NCBI GenBank assembly: GCA_022777455.1 | Contig: JALFGI010000169.1 | Location: 1-6,497 of the forward strand | Source: Clostridiales bacterium | Lineage (GTDB): Bacteria; Bacillota_A; Clostridia; Oscillospirales; Oscillospiraceae | Direction: 5' to 3' | DNA length: 6,497 nt | In this document: positions 1-5,975 of the stretch, piece after piece | How the letters are laid out: each line of letters begins with the position of its first letter | Position numbering within the stretch: the first letter of the stretch is position 1 | Translations under genes and position numbers: made by a program | Notes under the pieces: generated by a model | What the model saw: only the letters and a program-made list of their open reading frames with translations | Databases searched by the model: none | Told to the model about the DNA's origin: nothing

Positions 1-759
1 CGCATAGGCCTTCTCAAAGCCGACGCTCATGATGTTGCCCACGCTCATAATGAACTGAATCAGCACCGTATCCTTGATGGCAGGCCATTCCACCGCCTTA
101 ATCTGCTGGATGATGTTGGCTCCATCCAGAACAGCGGCTTCCTTCAGCTCCTTGCTGGCATTGGAAAGGGCTGCGGTGTAGATGATGGAGGCCCAGCCTG
201 CGCCCTGCCAGATGCCGCTGGCGATGTAGATGGTACGGAAGGCTTCGGGCATCGTCATGAAGTTGTAGTTGGTTCCCAGCAGCATGTTAATCATACCGGT
301 GGGAGACAGCAGGATTCTGACGATACCGCATAGGACGATGACGGAGATGAAGTTGGGCATATACAGTACCAGCTGGATCTTCTGCTTGATGCCGCTGCTG
401 AGAATCCGGTTCAGCAGGAAGGCCAGCAGGATCGGAGCCGGGAACCCCCACAGAAGCCCAAAGATGCTGAGCTTCAGAGTGTTCATCAGATACTGCATAA
501 AGTCCGGGGACGACAGGAACCGGGTGAAGTGGCTGAAACCGACCCACTCGCTTCCCAGGATACCTCTGATGGGGTTGTACTCTGTAAACGCGATCAAAAC
601 GCCGCCCATGGGGATGTAGCGGAAAATGACGGTCAACAGAACCGCGGGCAGCATAAAGATTACATACAGCTGCCAATGCTGGCGCATATAAACCAGCGTG
701 TTATGCAGTCCGGATGCTTTGCCCGTTTTTTCAGAGGTGCGTGTCATTGCTCCTTTCAT
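1..759 (-). CDS. ABC sugar transporter permease, LplB/UgpA type (3' part outside window)
   Basis: Inner subunit of a binding-protein-dependent carbohydrate importer in the cytoplasmic membrane; it forms the channel with a second permease, which is probably next in the operon beyond the left edge. The frame is open for 253 codons from the ATG at 759 to base 1, against roughly 300 residues usual for the family. A cytoplasmic N-terminus (about 1-30) leads into a first membrane segment around residues 31-58 (LYVIFMLPAVLLTVIF), and the MetI-like transmembrane domain starts near residue 90. The EAA loop that docks on the ATPase is clear at residues 207-226 (EAAVLDGAN...VEWPAI), and NIMSVGFEKAYA follows, as in LplB-like permeases. 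The start is fixed by GGAGGA at 770-765, five bases upstream; a second ATG at 747 lacks such a site. It is transcribed divergently from the LacI-type regulator, its likely controller. The family is confident; the sugar transported cannot be read from the sequence. Confidence 0.93.
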   Translation of the reverse strand, partial: MKGAMTRTSEKTGKASGLHNTLVYMRQHWQLYVIFMLPAVLLTVIFRYIPMGGVLIAFTEYNPIRGILGSEWVGFSHFTRFLSSPDFMQYLMNTLKLSIFGLLWGFPAPILLAFLLNRILSSGIKQKIQLVLYMPNFISVIVLCGIVRILLSPTGMINMLLGTNYNFMTMPEAFRTIYIASGIWQGAGWASIIYTAALSNASKELKEAAVLDGANIIQQIKAVEWPAIKDTVLIQFIMSVGNIMSVGFEKAYA

Positions 760-833
760 TTGATTCCTCCTTTTTTTATTTTGCCCTCTTAAATTTTACA
801 TTTGCACAATTTAAAAAGGCTTTTGACAACTTC

Positions 834-862
834 ATGGTATCACTTGACCTTTCGCCTGTCAA
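834..862 (-). promoter_or_regulatory. Probable sigma-A promoter of the permease gene
   Basis: On the minus strand there is a perfect TTGACA (862-857), a 17-base spacer, and TACCAT (839-834) preceded by TG one base upstream (TGATACCAT), an extended -10. The predicted start of transcription is near base 827, giving a leader of about 70 bases to the ATG at 759. An ATTTGCAC motif at 800-807 lies just downstream of the predicted start and another pair lies just upstream of the -35, positions that suit repression or looping. The -10 matches only 4 of 6 positions, so this is a prediction. Confidence 0.6.
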
Positions 863-938
863 CAGAAATTTAATATTTGCACAATCTTTGGTGCAAATGC
901 ACGATTTAGCACAGCCATATTTGCACACAATGACAGTG

Positions 939-951
939 GTCAAAATTTGAC
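939..951. promoter_or_regulatory. Palindrome GTCAAA-A-TTTGAC over the regulator -35
   Basis: A perfect inverted repeat with 6-base arms around one central base overlaps the TTGACA -35 box (947-952) of the regulator promoter. A looser repeat of the same half-site, TTGAC (844-848) and GTCAA (858-862), overlaps the -35 of the permease promoter. A protein bound at either would block RNA polymerase. Part of the similarity is forced by the -35 sequence itself, so the operator role is tentative. Confidence 0.35.
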
Positions 952-976
952 ATTTGCATATGGAATGTGTTATACT
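947..976 (+). promoter_or_regulatory. Sigma-A promoter of the LacI-type regulator operon
   Basis: Perfect TTGACA at 947-952, 18-base spacer, and TATACT at 971-976 with TG one base upstream (TGTTATACT), an extended -10. Transcription should begin near base 983, leaving a leader of under 30 bases before the ATG at 1011. This places the in-frame TTG at 981 at or before the transcript start, which supports the ATG start. Confidence 0.75.
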
Positions 977-1010
977 ATAATTGCAAAAAACGCGAATCAG
1001 GAGGGCTGAG

Positions 1011-2069
1011 ATGAACAAAAAAGTTACCATACAGGATATTGCCGACGCCCTGGGGATCTCCAGAAATACCGTATCCAAAGCCATCAACAACACCGAAGGG
1101 CTGGCAGACGCCACCAGAGAAAAGATTCTGCAGAAAGCCATGGAGATGGGCTATAAGCAGTTTTCCTATGCAGGCTCTATTGCAGCCATTTCCAGCGCGC
1201 CTGCTGCCCCTGAAACAGAACGCCCTGTAACGCCCGGATATCAGGGAGAAATCGCCCTGCTTACCGGTTCTTTCCTGACACATTCTCATTTCGCGTCCCT
1301 GATGCTGGATAAATTTCAGCGGGAAATCTCTCAGCTGGGCTACACCATGAATACCCATCGGATCACGGGGACAGAGCTAGCCAACAAGACCCTCCCGATT
1401 ACCATGAACATGGGGCAGATTAAAGCAATCATGTGCATTGAGATGTTTGACTGGGATTACGACGAGATGCTCTGCGGTCTGGATGTTCCCATTCTGTTTG
1501 TGGACGGCCCTGCCAAGCGCAGCGGAAGAAGCCTGCCGGCAGACCAGCTCTATATGGATAATACGACCGAAATCGCCCGGTTTGTCAATGATATGTTGGA
1601 AAAAGGGTTTACGAAGATTGGTTTTGTTGGAGATTACGACCATTGCCAGTCCTTTTTTGAGCGGTATTCCGCCTATTATCTGACCATGCTGATGGCTGGG
1701 CAGAAGGTTGAGAATCGCTTCGTTATCAAACAGAATCATCGTGAGGAGCTCATGGAGATCATTCCGGATATGCCGGAGCTGCCGGAAGTTTTCATCTGCG
1801 CAAACGATTTTGTGGCAACCGATCTGATGCAGGCTCTGGCCGCTGTGGGAAAGCGGGTGCCGGAGGATGTGCGTCTGTGCGGCTTCGATGATTCCGCCGA
1901 ATCCCGGCTGAGCAAACCGCCTCTGACCACGGTGCATATTCACACCCAGGTCATCGCCTATTCCGCTGTCCACCTTCTGATTTCCAGAATTAAGGCACCA
2001 TCTCTGGATTATCGTACCATCCACACGGAAACCGACCTGATCTACCGTGAATCCACGGGCACGCTTTGA
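1011..2069 (+). CDS. LacI-family transcriptional regulator
   Basis: DNA-binding repressor of 352 residues, probably sugar-responsive. The N-terminal helix-turn-helix is typical (residues 5-25, VTIQDIADALGISRNTVSKAI), followed by the hinge region ATREKILQKAMEMGYK (34-49). A Pro/Ala-rich stretch (about 52-78) separates it from the periplasmic-binding-protein-like effector domain, which shows GEIALLTGSF near 79, IGFVGDY near 203, and the family's C-terminal block PEVFICANDFVATDLMQ...GKRVPEDVRLCGFDDS (about 258-300), ending in LIYREST. The AGGAGGG at 999-1005, five bases before the ATG at 1011, sets the start; an in-frame TTG at 981 would add ten residues but lies at the predicted transcript start. 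The gene is divergent from the sugar permease and first of a three-gene operon, so it likely regulates both sides and itself. The effector sugar is unknown. Confidence 0.95.
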   Translation: MNKKVTIQDIADALGISRNTVSKAINNTEGLADATREKILQKAMEMGYKQFSYAGSIAAISSAPAAPETERPVTPGYQGEIALLTGSFLTHSHFASLMLDKFQREISQLGYTMNTHRITGTELANKTLPITMNMGQIKAIMCIEMFDWDYDEMLCGLDVPILFVDGPAKRSGRSLPADQLYMDNTTEIARFVNDMLEKGFTKIGFVGDYDHCQSFFERYSAYYLTMLMAGQKVENRFVIKQNHREELMEIIPDMPELPEVFICANDFVATDLMQALAAVGKRVPEDVRLCGFDDSAESRLSKPPLTTVHIHTQVIAYSAVHLLISRIKAPSLDYRTIHTETDLIYRESTGTL

Positions 2070-2077
2070 GGATTGTT

Positions 2078-2728
2078 ATGAGACTGTTTTCTTATGACAG
2101 CAAGTTCAGCCAGATCATGCTGAAACTTTGCTACGGCTGCTATCTGAACCTTCTGTGGATGGTATGCTCCCTGCCGGTGATCACTGCGGGAGCCGCCACA
2201 GCCGCCCTGTATGACGTGACCCTGCGTCTTGCCCGGGAGGAAGAGCCGCCGCTCACCCGCCAGTTTTTCAAGGCCTTCCGGGAGAATTTCCGGCAGGCGA
2301 CCATTCTATGGCTGATTTTGCTGGGAGTTGGGGCGTTACTGGGAGCGGACGGATACATACTCTACCGCCTTTCCAAAGGCACCACCGGTGTTGTGCCCAC
2401 GGTCTGCACGCTGGGTCTGGCGCTGATTATTGCGGCAGCCATCGCTTATGTGATTGTGCTGCTCTATGTTTTTCCGTTGGTTGCCAGCGTAAAAAACACC
2501 AACTGGGCAATGCTGAAAAATGCACTGCTCATCGGCATTCACTATCTGTTCTGCACAATTCTGGTGTTTGCCATCCATTTTGCCATGTTCTTTGCGGTGG
2601 TTGCCATCTACACCCCGCTGATCATCTTTGGTGAGGGCCTTTGCGCTTTGCTCAGCTCCTATCTGCTGGGCAAGGTCATCCGCGCCTGCGCCTATGACCC
2701 GGCAGAGGAAAGTGGGGCAGACCAATGA
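2078..2728 (+). CDS. YesL family (DUF624) membrane protein
   Basis: Integral membrane protein of 216 residues in the family of B. subtilis YesL, whose gene lies in a rhamnogalacturonan utilisation cluster; the biochemical role of the family is not established. The diagnostic N-terminal block is present: RLFSYDSKFSQIM (2-14), NLLWM (24-28), SLPVITAGAATAALY (31-45). Hydrophobic segments lie at roughly 18-38, 69-92 and 103-131, and two more lie in the C-terminal third (around LFCTILVFAIHFAMFFAVVA and the stretch after it). The start is the ATG at 2078, six bases after GAGG (2068-2071) embedded in the end of the regulator gene; an in-frame TTG at 2066 would overlap the upstream stop region and add four residues. 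It is translationally close to the regulator (8 bases) and overlaps the next gene by ATGA. YesL proteins commonly accompany LplB/LplC-type transporters, which fits the divergent permease. Confidence 0.88.
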   Translation: MRLFSYDSKFSQIMLKLCYGCYLNLLWMVCSLPVITAGAATAALYDVTLRLAREEEPPLTRQFFKAFRENFRQATILWLILLGVGALLGADGYILYRLSKGTTGVVPTVCTLGLALIIAAAIAYVIVLLYVFPLVASVKNTNWAMLKNALLIGIHYLFCTILVFAIHFAMFFAVVAIYTPLIIFGEGLCALLSSYLLGKVIRACAYDPAEESGADQ

Positions 2729-3435
2729 AGCTGTCCCCGGAGGAGCGCCGCCAGCGTCGGGAAATGTTCCGGCAGCTGAGCCGGGCAAAAAAGCTGGAAC
2801 ACATCTGGCTGTACTACAAAGCGCCGATCCTTTTGACCATCCTGGCGTTGGGAATCCTGCTATCCGGGGTGTATCGGGCAGCTGCCAAAAAGGAGCCGGT
2901 GGTGTATCTCGCCTGCCTGAACGTTTCTGTGGGCGAGGATATGGAAGCCCGGCTGACGGAGGACTATCTGACCTGCCGCGGGTTGAATCCCAAGCGTAAC
3001 GAGGTGCGGCTCTACCGGAATCTGTATCTGTCTGATGATCCCGCCGCTTCCGATCACGAATTTGCCTACGCATCCAGAATGAAGCTGCTGGCAACCATCA
3101 ATTCCAAGCAATTGGATTTGGTTCTCATGAACCGGGAAGCCTACAATCTCTGCTCTGCCAGCGGCTATCTGCTGGATCTATCGGATATTTTGGATTCCGC
3201 CTGTCTGACTGCCAATCGGGTCATTCTGGAAGACAATGCCGTGGAGTACAATCTGAATGCGGCGCAGGAATACACCGCCGTAACAGAAACCGTGTATAAC
3301 GCTCTGGAATTGACACAACTATCTGCGTTTCAGAAAGCCGGTTTCTCTGACAGCGTGTATATCGGTATCATTGCCAATACCCCACGACTGCCTGAGTCCC
3401 AAGACTATCTTGACTACCTGATTTCTACCGACTGA
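2725..3435 (+). CDS. Membrane-anchored protein of unknown function, YesL-associated
   Basis: A 236-residue protein I cannot assign to a named family. The N-terminus is strongly basic and charged (EERRQRREMFRQLSRAKK, 6-23), followed by HIWLYYK and a single hydrophobic anchor at about 33-50 (APILLTILALGILLSGVY), so the remaining 185 residues probably face outside the membrane (an N-in orientation, from the positive-inside rule). The outer part has a segment, KLLATINSKQLDLVLMNREAYNLC...GYLLDLSDIL (about 115-155), that resembles the stretch of extracellular solute-binding proteins where a residue-poor cleft is followed by xLDLTxxL; this resemblance is by eye only. The ATG overlaps the stop of the YesL gene (ATGA at 2725-2728), so the two are probably translationally coupled, with only a weak GGGG ribosome site. 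It is the last gene of the operon. A helper or sensor for the transporter is possible but not shown. Confidence 0.85.
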   Translation: MKLSPEERRQRREMFRQLSRAKKLEHIWLYYKAPILLTILALGILLSGVYRAAAKKEPVVYLACLNVSVGEDMEARLTEDYLTCRGLNPKRNEVRLYRNLYLSDDPAASDHEFAYASRMKLLATINSKQLDLVLMNREAYNLCSASGYLLDLSDILDSACLTANRVILEDNAVEYNLNAAQEYTAVTETVYNALELTQLSAFQKAGFSDSVYIGIIANTPRLPESQDYLDYLISTD

Positions 3436-3496
3436 AACAATACAGGGATGTCCCACCAAAAAGTGATGCAGCCCCCAAAATAATGGAGAAATAACA

Positions 3497-3525
3497 ACAG
3501 CCGGCTCTATGAAAGAGTCGGCTGT
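3497..3525 (+). terminator. Strong hairpin after the operon, possible terminator without U-tract
   Basis: ACAGCCGGCTC (3497-3507) pairs with GAGTCGGCTGT (3515-3525): an 11-base stem with one G-U pair and a TATGAAA loop, about 60 bases after the operon's last stop. It has no T-run downstream on the plus strand (the sequence continues CGCCGTATCATGAAA). It may be a terminator whose tail was displaced by the intron fragment beginning 15 bases later, or an RNA-stability element. Confidence 0.45.
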
Positions 3526-3540
3526 CGCCGTATCATGAAA

Positions 3541-4050
3541 GTGTGAGGCAAAAACACGCAAAATGTGCCTCGATTCCAGAACGGAGCCGAGGCATTGAAT
3601 ATATGATTTACTGTGAAACCTTCTCCCGGTTGAGCGTCAAAAAGGCAGACTACCCCCATGGTGGATGAGAAGGTGTTTTTTTGGTATAGAATCAGGCAGT
3701 CAGTACAGGTGTGGCAACAGCCAAGAGCAAGGGTGTCCCGGGTAACTGGGAATCTGAAGGAAGCTGGAGGCAAATCACTGGCCTGACGAACAGAAATCAT
3801 GAAGGCTGAATATGTGGGTAAGGCTGCAAGACAAGTCGAAGCCCAATAGCTGTACGGAAACATATTCAGTAACCACGGCATGGTATATGGTGAGCAGGAA
3901 CATGCGAGTACCTGGGGAGGTCCTGCGGACATGCGGAGTTTTTTACGAGGCATGGCCCCAACAAGATTTGTCGCAGGAAGTCAGATGAATCCATAGTACC
4001 AACGCAGTCGACGGCGTTGGGAAGGGAGGAACCCTTGGATGTGGCAGTAA
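3541..4050 (+). mobile_element. Group II intron, 5' fragment (domain I to start of domain IV), truncated
   Basis: The sequence starts with GTGTG (3541-3545), matching the GUGYG 5' consensus, and carries blocks I recognise from group II introns of gut Clostridia: AAACCTTCTCCCGGTTGAGC, GTCAAAAAGGCAGACTACC, GGATGAGAAGGTG, GTCCCGGGTAACTGGGAATC, CTGAAGGAAGC, CTGACGAACAGAAATCATG, ACCTGGGGAGGTCCTGCGG, GAAGTCAGATGAATCCATAG followed by TACC. Long-range pairing is visible (ACCTTCTC 3618-3625 with GAGAAGGT 3667-3674). A stem CCAACGC/GCGTTGG (3999-4020) and GGGAGGAACCC stand where the maturase gene would begin. No reverse transcriptase frame and no domain V hairpin (AGC triad, GAAA-type loop) follow before the rny promoter, so it cannot splice or move by itself. 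The right boundary is uncertain: intron-like sequence may reach about 4127. Recognition is from memory of the family, not from a search. Confidence 0.78.
3545..3594 (+). repeat. Mutually exclusive hairpins near the intron 5' end
   Basis: TGCCTCG (3566-3572) can pair either upstream with GAGGCA (3545-3550) or downstream with CGAGGCA (3588-3594), so only one stem forms at a time. Within a group II intron this is most simply part of the domain I folding; the alternation may have no regulatory meaning. Confidence 0.4.
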
Positions 4051-4127
4051 ATGAAGGTTACCGAAGTCGAAAGAAAAGAAAGCACAAAACATTGCTGTGG
4101 CAATGGCTGTCTGTGGAGGGATATTGA
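4035..4127 (+). pseudogene. Possible remnant of the intron-encoded protein start (30 codons)
   Basis: A TTG at 4035, five bases after GGGAGG (4024-4029), opens a 30-codon frame reading LDVAVNEGYRSRKKRKHK and ending QWLSVEGY before TGA (4125-4127). It lies exactly where group II introns start their maturase gene and is very basic. The alternative ATG at 4039 stops after three codons. A longer frame from the ATG at 4051 (86 codons) runs through the rny promoter and is not credible. The remnant interpretation rests on position; I do not recognise the peptide. Confidence 0.25.
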
Positions 4128-4170
4128 ATGCTGTACGATTAAAAATGCACAAAATGGCTGGAATTTTTCC

Positions 4171-4199
4171 TTGACAATCCGGCACGATGCTAGTAGAAT
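4171..4199 (+). promoter_or_regulatory. Sigma-A promoter for rny
   Basis: Perfect TTGACA (4171-4176), an ideal 17-base spacer, and TAGAAT (4194-4199), 5 of 6 matches. Transcription should start near 4206, about 220 bases upstream of the rny ATG. The promoter lies just right of the intron fragment, so rny keeps its own transcription despite that insertion. Confidence 0.8.
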
Positions 4200-4221
4200 G
4201 AATCTGGTATGGTTTACACTC

Positions 4222-4248
4222 ACCCGGGGTGTCCTTTTCCCGGGTTTT
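4222..4248 (+). terminator. Terminator-like hairpin early in the rny leader
   Basis: ACCCGGG (4222-4228) pairs with CCCGGGT (4239-4245) around a 10-base loop, followed by TTT (TTTT counting the last stem base) and then GTATTTC. It starts about 16 bases after the predicted transcript start. The short T-run makes it at best a partial terminator or pause site; it could equally protect the 5' end of the mRNA. Confidence 0.45.
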
Positions 4249-4263
4249 GTATTTCATTTAGAA

Positions 4264-4309
4264 CCGGCATTTGGCCGGGGATCGCGCGTTTATCGCCACA
4301 TGGCGTTTT
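4264..4309 (+). promoter_or_regulatory. Two further hairpins in the rny leader
   Basis: CCGGC/GCCGG (4264-4268 with 4274-4278, loop ATTTG) and CGCC/GGCG (4294-4297 with 4302-4305, loop ACAT) are perfect short stems; the second is followed directly by TTTT (4306-4309). With the hairpins on either side they make a chain of four stems in a 130-base leader segment. Confidence 0.4.
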
Positions 4310-4325
4310 GATGCTGATATGCCCT

Positions 4326-4351
4326 GCCGGGTTTCCCGGCGGCGGTTTTTT
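4326..4351 (+). terminator. Terminator-like hairpin (attenuator candidate) before rny
   Basis: GCCGGG (4326-4331) and CCCGGC (4335-4340) form a perfect stem with a TTT loop, extendable by two pairs below (T-G, C-G), then GCGG and six T (4346-4351). It lies about 75 bases before the rny ATG. If it terminates, a leader RNA of roughly 145 bases would be released and rny expression would depend on readthrough. Confidence 0.5.
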
Positions 4352-4403
4352 GCAAACAATTTCACATGGGCTTTGACGCACACCCCTGGCCGCAATTTTT
4401 TGG

Positions 4404-4410
4404 AAGGAGG
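4404..4410 (+). promoter_or_regulatory. rny ribosome binding site with long spacing
   Basis: AAGGAGG is a near-perfect anti-16S match but lies 15 bases before the ATG at 4426, longer than the usual 5-9. No in-frame ATG, GTG or TTG lies closer; the in-frame ATT at 4423 would shorten the gap to 12. It excludes the in-frame ATG at 4366, which precedes the site. Confidence 0.6.
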
Positions 4411-4425
4411 TGTGCTGCAAGAATT

Positions 4426-5886
4426 ATGGCATGGATGATTACTGTAATCGCTGCCATCCTGGGCATCGCCGTGGGTTTCCTGGCGGGTATGCTCTACCGC
4501 AAAAAGGTTGCTGAACGGGCCATCGGCTCTGCCGAAGCAGAGGCCACCCGGCTGATCAACGAAGCAATCCGCAGCGGCGAGAACCGCAAGAAGGAAATGC
4601 TGCTGGAAGCCAAGGATGAAATCCATAAATCTCGCGCAGAACACGACAAGGAAGTCAAAGAGCGCCGCGCTGAGCTCACCAAGCAGGAGCGCCGCCTCGA
4701 GCAGAAGGAAGCCTCCCTGGACAAAAAGACAGAGGCTTTTGAACGCAAGGAAGAGGAGCTGAACAAGCACCTGGCCAATGTGGCTCAGACCCAGGCCCAG
4801 GCAGAGGAGCTCCGCAATCAGCAGATGGCCACCCTGGAGCAGATCTCCGGGCTGACCCAGGACCAGGCAAAGCAGTTCTTGCTGGACTCCATTGAGCAGG
4901 ATGTCCGCCATGACGCCGCTCAGAAAATCAAGGAAATCGAACAGCAGCTGAAGGATGAGGCCGAAGAAAAGGGCCGGGAGATTATTGCCACCGCCATCCA
5001 GCGCTGCGCCGCCGACCACGCCGCGGAAACCACCGTCTCCGTGGTCACCCTGCCCAACGACGAAATGAAGGGCCGCATCATCGGCCGGGAGGGCCGGAAC
5101 ATCCGCACCCTGGAGACCATCACCGGGGTTGACCTGATCATCGACGATACCCCCGAAGCCATCACCGTCAGCTCCTTCGATCCCGTCCGCCGGGAGATCG
5201 CCCGGCTGGCATTGGAAAAGCTGATCGTGGACGGCCGCATCCATCCCACCCGCATCGAGGATATGGTGGAGAAGGCCCGGAAGGAAGTGGACCGCACCAT
5301 CCGGGAGGAGGGCGAGCGGGCCTGCTACGAAACCGGCGTTCACAACCTGAACCCCGAGCTCATCAAGATTCTGGGCCGCCAGAAGTACCGCACCTCCTAT
5401 GGTCAGAACGTGCTGAACCACTCCATCGAAGTGGCCCACATCGCCGGCCTCATGGCCGCCGAGCTGGGTGAGGACGTGGCCATGGCCAAGCGGGCAGGAT
5501 TGCTCCATGACCTGGGCAAGTCCATCGACCACGAGGTGGAGGGCAGCCATGTGCAGCTGGGCGCCGATCTGGCCCGGAAATTCAAGGAAAATCCCGTCGT
5601 CGTCAACGCCATCGAGGCCCACCACGGCGATGTGGAGCCCAAGACCGTCATCGCCGTGCTGATTCAGGCCGCCGATGCCATCTCCGCCGCCCGTCCCGGC
5701 GCCCGGAGAGAAAATGTGGAGAATTATATCCGCCGGCTTCAGAAGCTGGAGGAGCTCACCGGCTCCTATCCCGGCGTGGACAAGGCCTATGCCATTCAGG
5801 CCGGCCGGGAGGTCCGCATCATGGTCAAGCCCGAAGAGGTCAACGAGGACAGCATGATCCTCCTGGCCCGGGACATTGCCAAGTAG
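4426..5886 (+). CDS. rny: Ribonuclease Y, interrupted by an in-frame TAG near the C-terminus
   Basis: Membrane-anchored endoribonuclease that starts mRNA decay in many Gram-positive bacteria. The 486 codons to the TAG encode an N-terminal membrane segment (about 4-22, [20 protein letters not shown]), a long charged coiled coil rich in E, K, R and Q (about 25-190), a KH RNA-binding domain with GRIIGREG (216-223; the GxxG loop), and the HD metal-dependent nuclease domain with [10 protein letters not shown], catalytic H361-D362, and downstream EAHHGDVEP and [16 protein letters not shown]. The start at ATG 4426 gives the membrane anchor directly at the N-terminus as in known RNase Y proteins; the upstream in-frame ATG at 4366 precedes the ribosome site. 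The frame stops at TAG 5884-5886, 26 codons short of the family's normal end, which is present in the same frame downstream (next entry). Apart from that the protein looks intact and is likely at least partly functional. Confidence 0.96.
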   Translation: MAWMITVIAAILGIAVGFLAGMLYRKKVAERAIGSAEAEATRLINEAIRSGENRKKEMLLEAKDEIHKSRAEHDKEVKERRAELTKQERRLEQKEASLDKKTEAFERKEEELNKHLANVAQTQAQAEELRNQQMATLEQISGLTQDQAKQFLLDSIEQDVRHDAAQKIKEIEQQLKDEAEEKGREIIATAIQRCAADHAAETTVSVVTLPNDEMKGRIIGREGRNIRTLETITGVDLIIDDTPEAITVSSFDPVRREIARLALEKLIVDGRIHPTRIEDMVEKARKEVDRTIREEGERACYETGVHNLNPELIKILGRQKYRTSYGQNVLNHSIEVAHIAGLMAAELGEDVAMAKRAGLLHDLGKSIDHEVEGSHVQLGADLARKFKENPVVVNAIEAHHGDVEPKTVIAVLIQAADAISAARPGARRENVENYIRRLQKLEELTGSYPGVDKAYAIQAGREVRIMVKPEEVNEDSMILLARDIAK

Positions 5887-5967
5887 ATCGAAGCCGAGCT
5901 GGAATTCCCCGGCCAGATCAAGGTCAACGTCTTCCGGGAGACCAAGGCAATCGAATACGCAAAATAA
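5887..5967 (+). other. rny: Conserved RNase Y C-terminus downstream of the in-frame TAG
   Basis: In the same frame as rny, directly after the TAG, 26 codons read from IEAELEFPGQIKV to RETKAIEYAK and end in TAA at 5965-5967. This is the well-known RNase Y tail (B. subtilis RNase Y ends similarly, with VIRETRAVEYAK). In relatives the position of the TAG is usually a lysine, glutamine or similar residue (for example KKIE or KEIE), so a single AAG-to-TAG or CAG-to-TAG change explains it. With readthrough the protein would be 513 residues. The intact terminator follows eight bases later, which confirms the TAA as the ancestral stop. Confidence 0.9.
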
Positions 5968-5975
5968 AAAAAGCA

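Larger units (their letters stand above)
800..958. promoter_or_regulatory. Cluster of ATTTGCAC operator-like motifs between divergent genes
   Basis: The octamer ATTTGCAC occurs at 800-807, 875-882 and 919-926, in inverted form GTGCAAAT at 891-898, and as ATTTGCA(T) at 952-958. The copies at 875-882 and 891-898 form an inverted repeat with an 8-base spacer. The 800 and 875 copies share the longer TTTGCACAAT, and the 875 and 919 copies share ATATTTGCACA. The last copy sits between the -35 and -10 of the regulator promoter; the first lies in the permease leader. Such a layout suggests binding sites for the adjacent LacI-type protein, but the half-site differs from the common CG-centred LacI-family operators, so the binding protein is inferred from position only. 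Confidence 0.5.

Noticed and set aside
981..1010. TTG start adding ten residues to the LacI-type regulator
   Set aside because: It lies at or before the predicted transcript start and has no ribosome site, while ATG 1011 has AGGAGGG at ideal spacing and gives the standard N-terminus.
3618..3682. Stem ACCTTCTC/GAGAAGGT followed by seven T, as an intrinsic terminator or riboswitch
   Set aside because: The 41-base loop and surrounding blocks match group II intron domain I, which explains the stem; no known riboswitch core was recognised.
4051..4311. 86-codon frame starting at ATG 4051
   Set aside because: It runs across the rny promoter and first leader hairpin, and shows no family features.
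4366..4425. Upstream in-frame ATG that would add 20 residues to RNase Y
   Set aside because: The only good ribosome site (4404-4410) lies inside that extension, and RNase Y proteins begin directly with the membrane segment.
5884..5886. General reassignment of TAG to an amino acid in this genome
   Set aside because: The PdaA-like gene appears to end at TAG, with only repeat sequence beyond it, and no other in-frame TAG occurs in the visible genes. Local readthrough remains possible.
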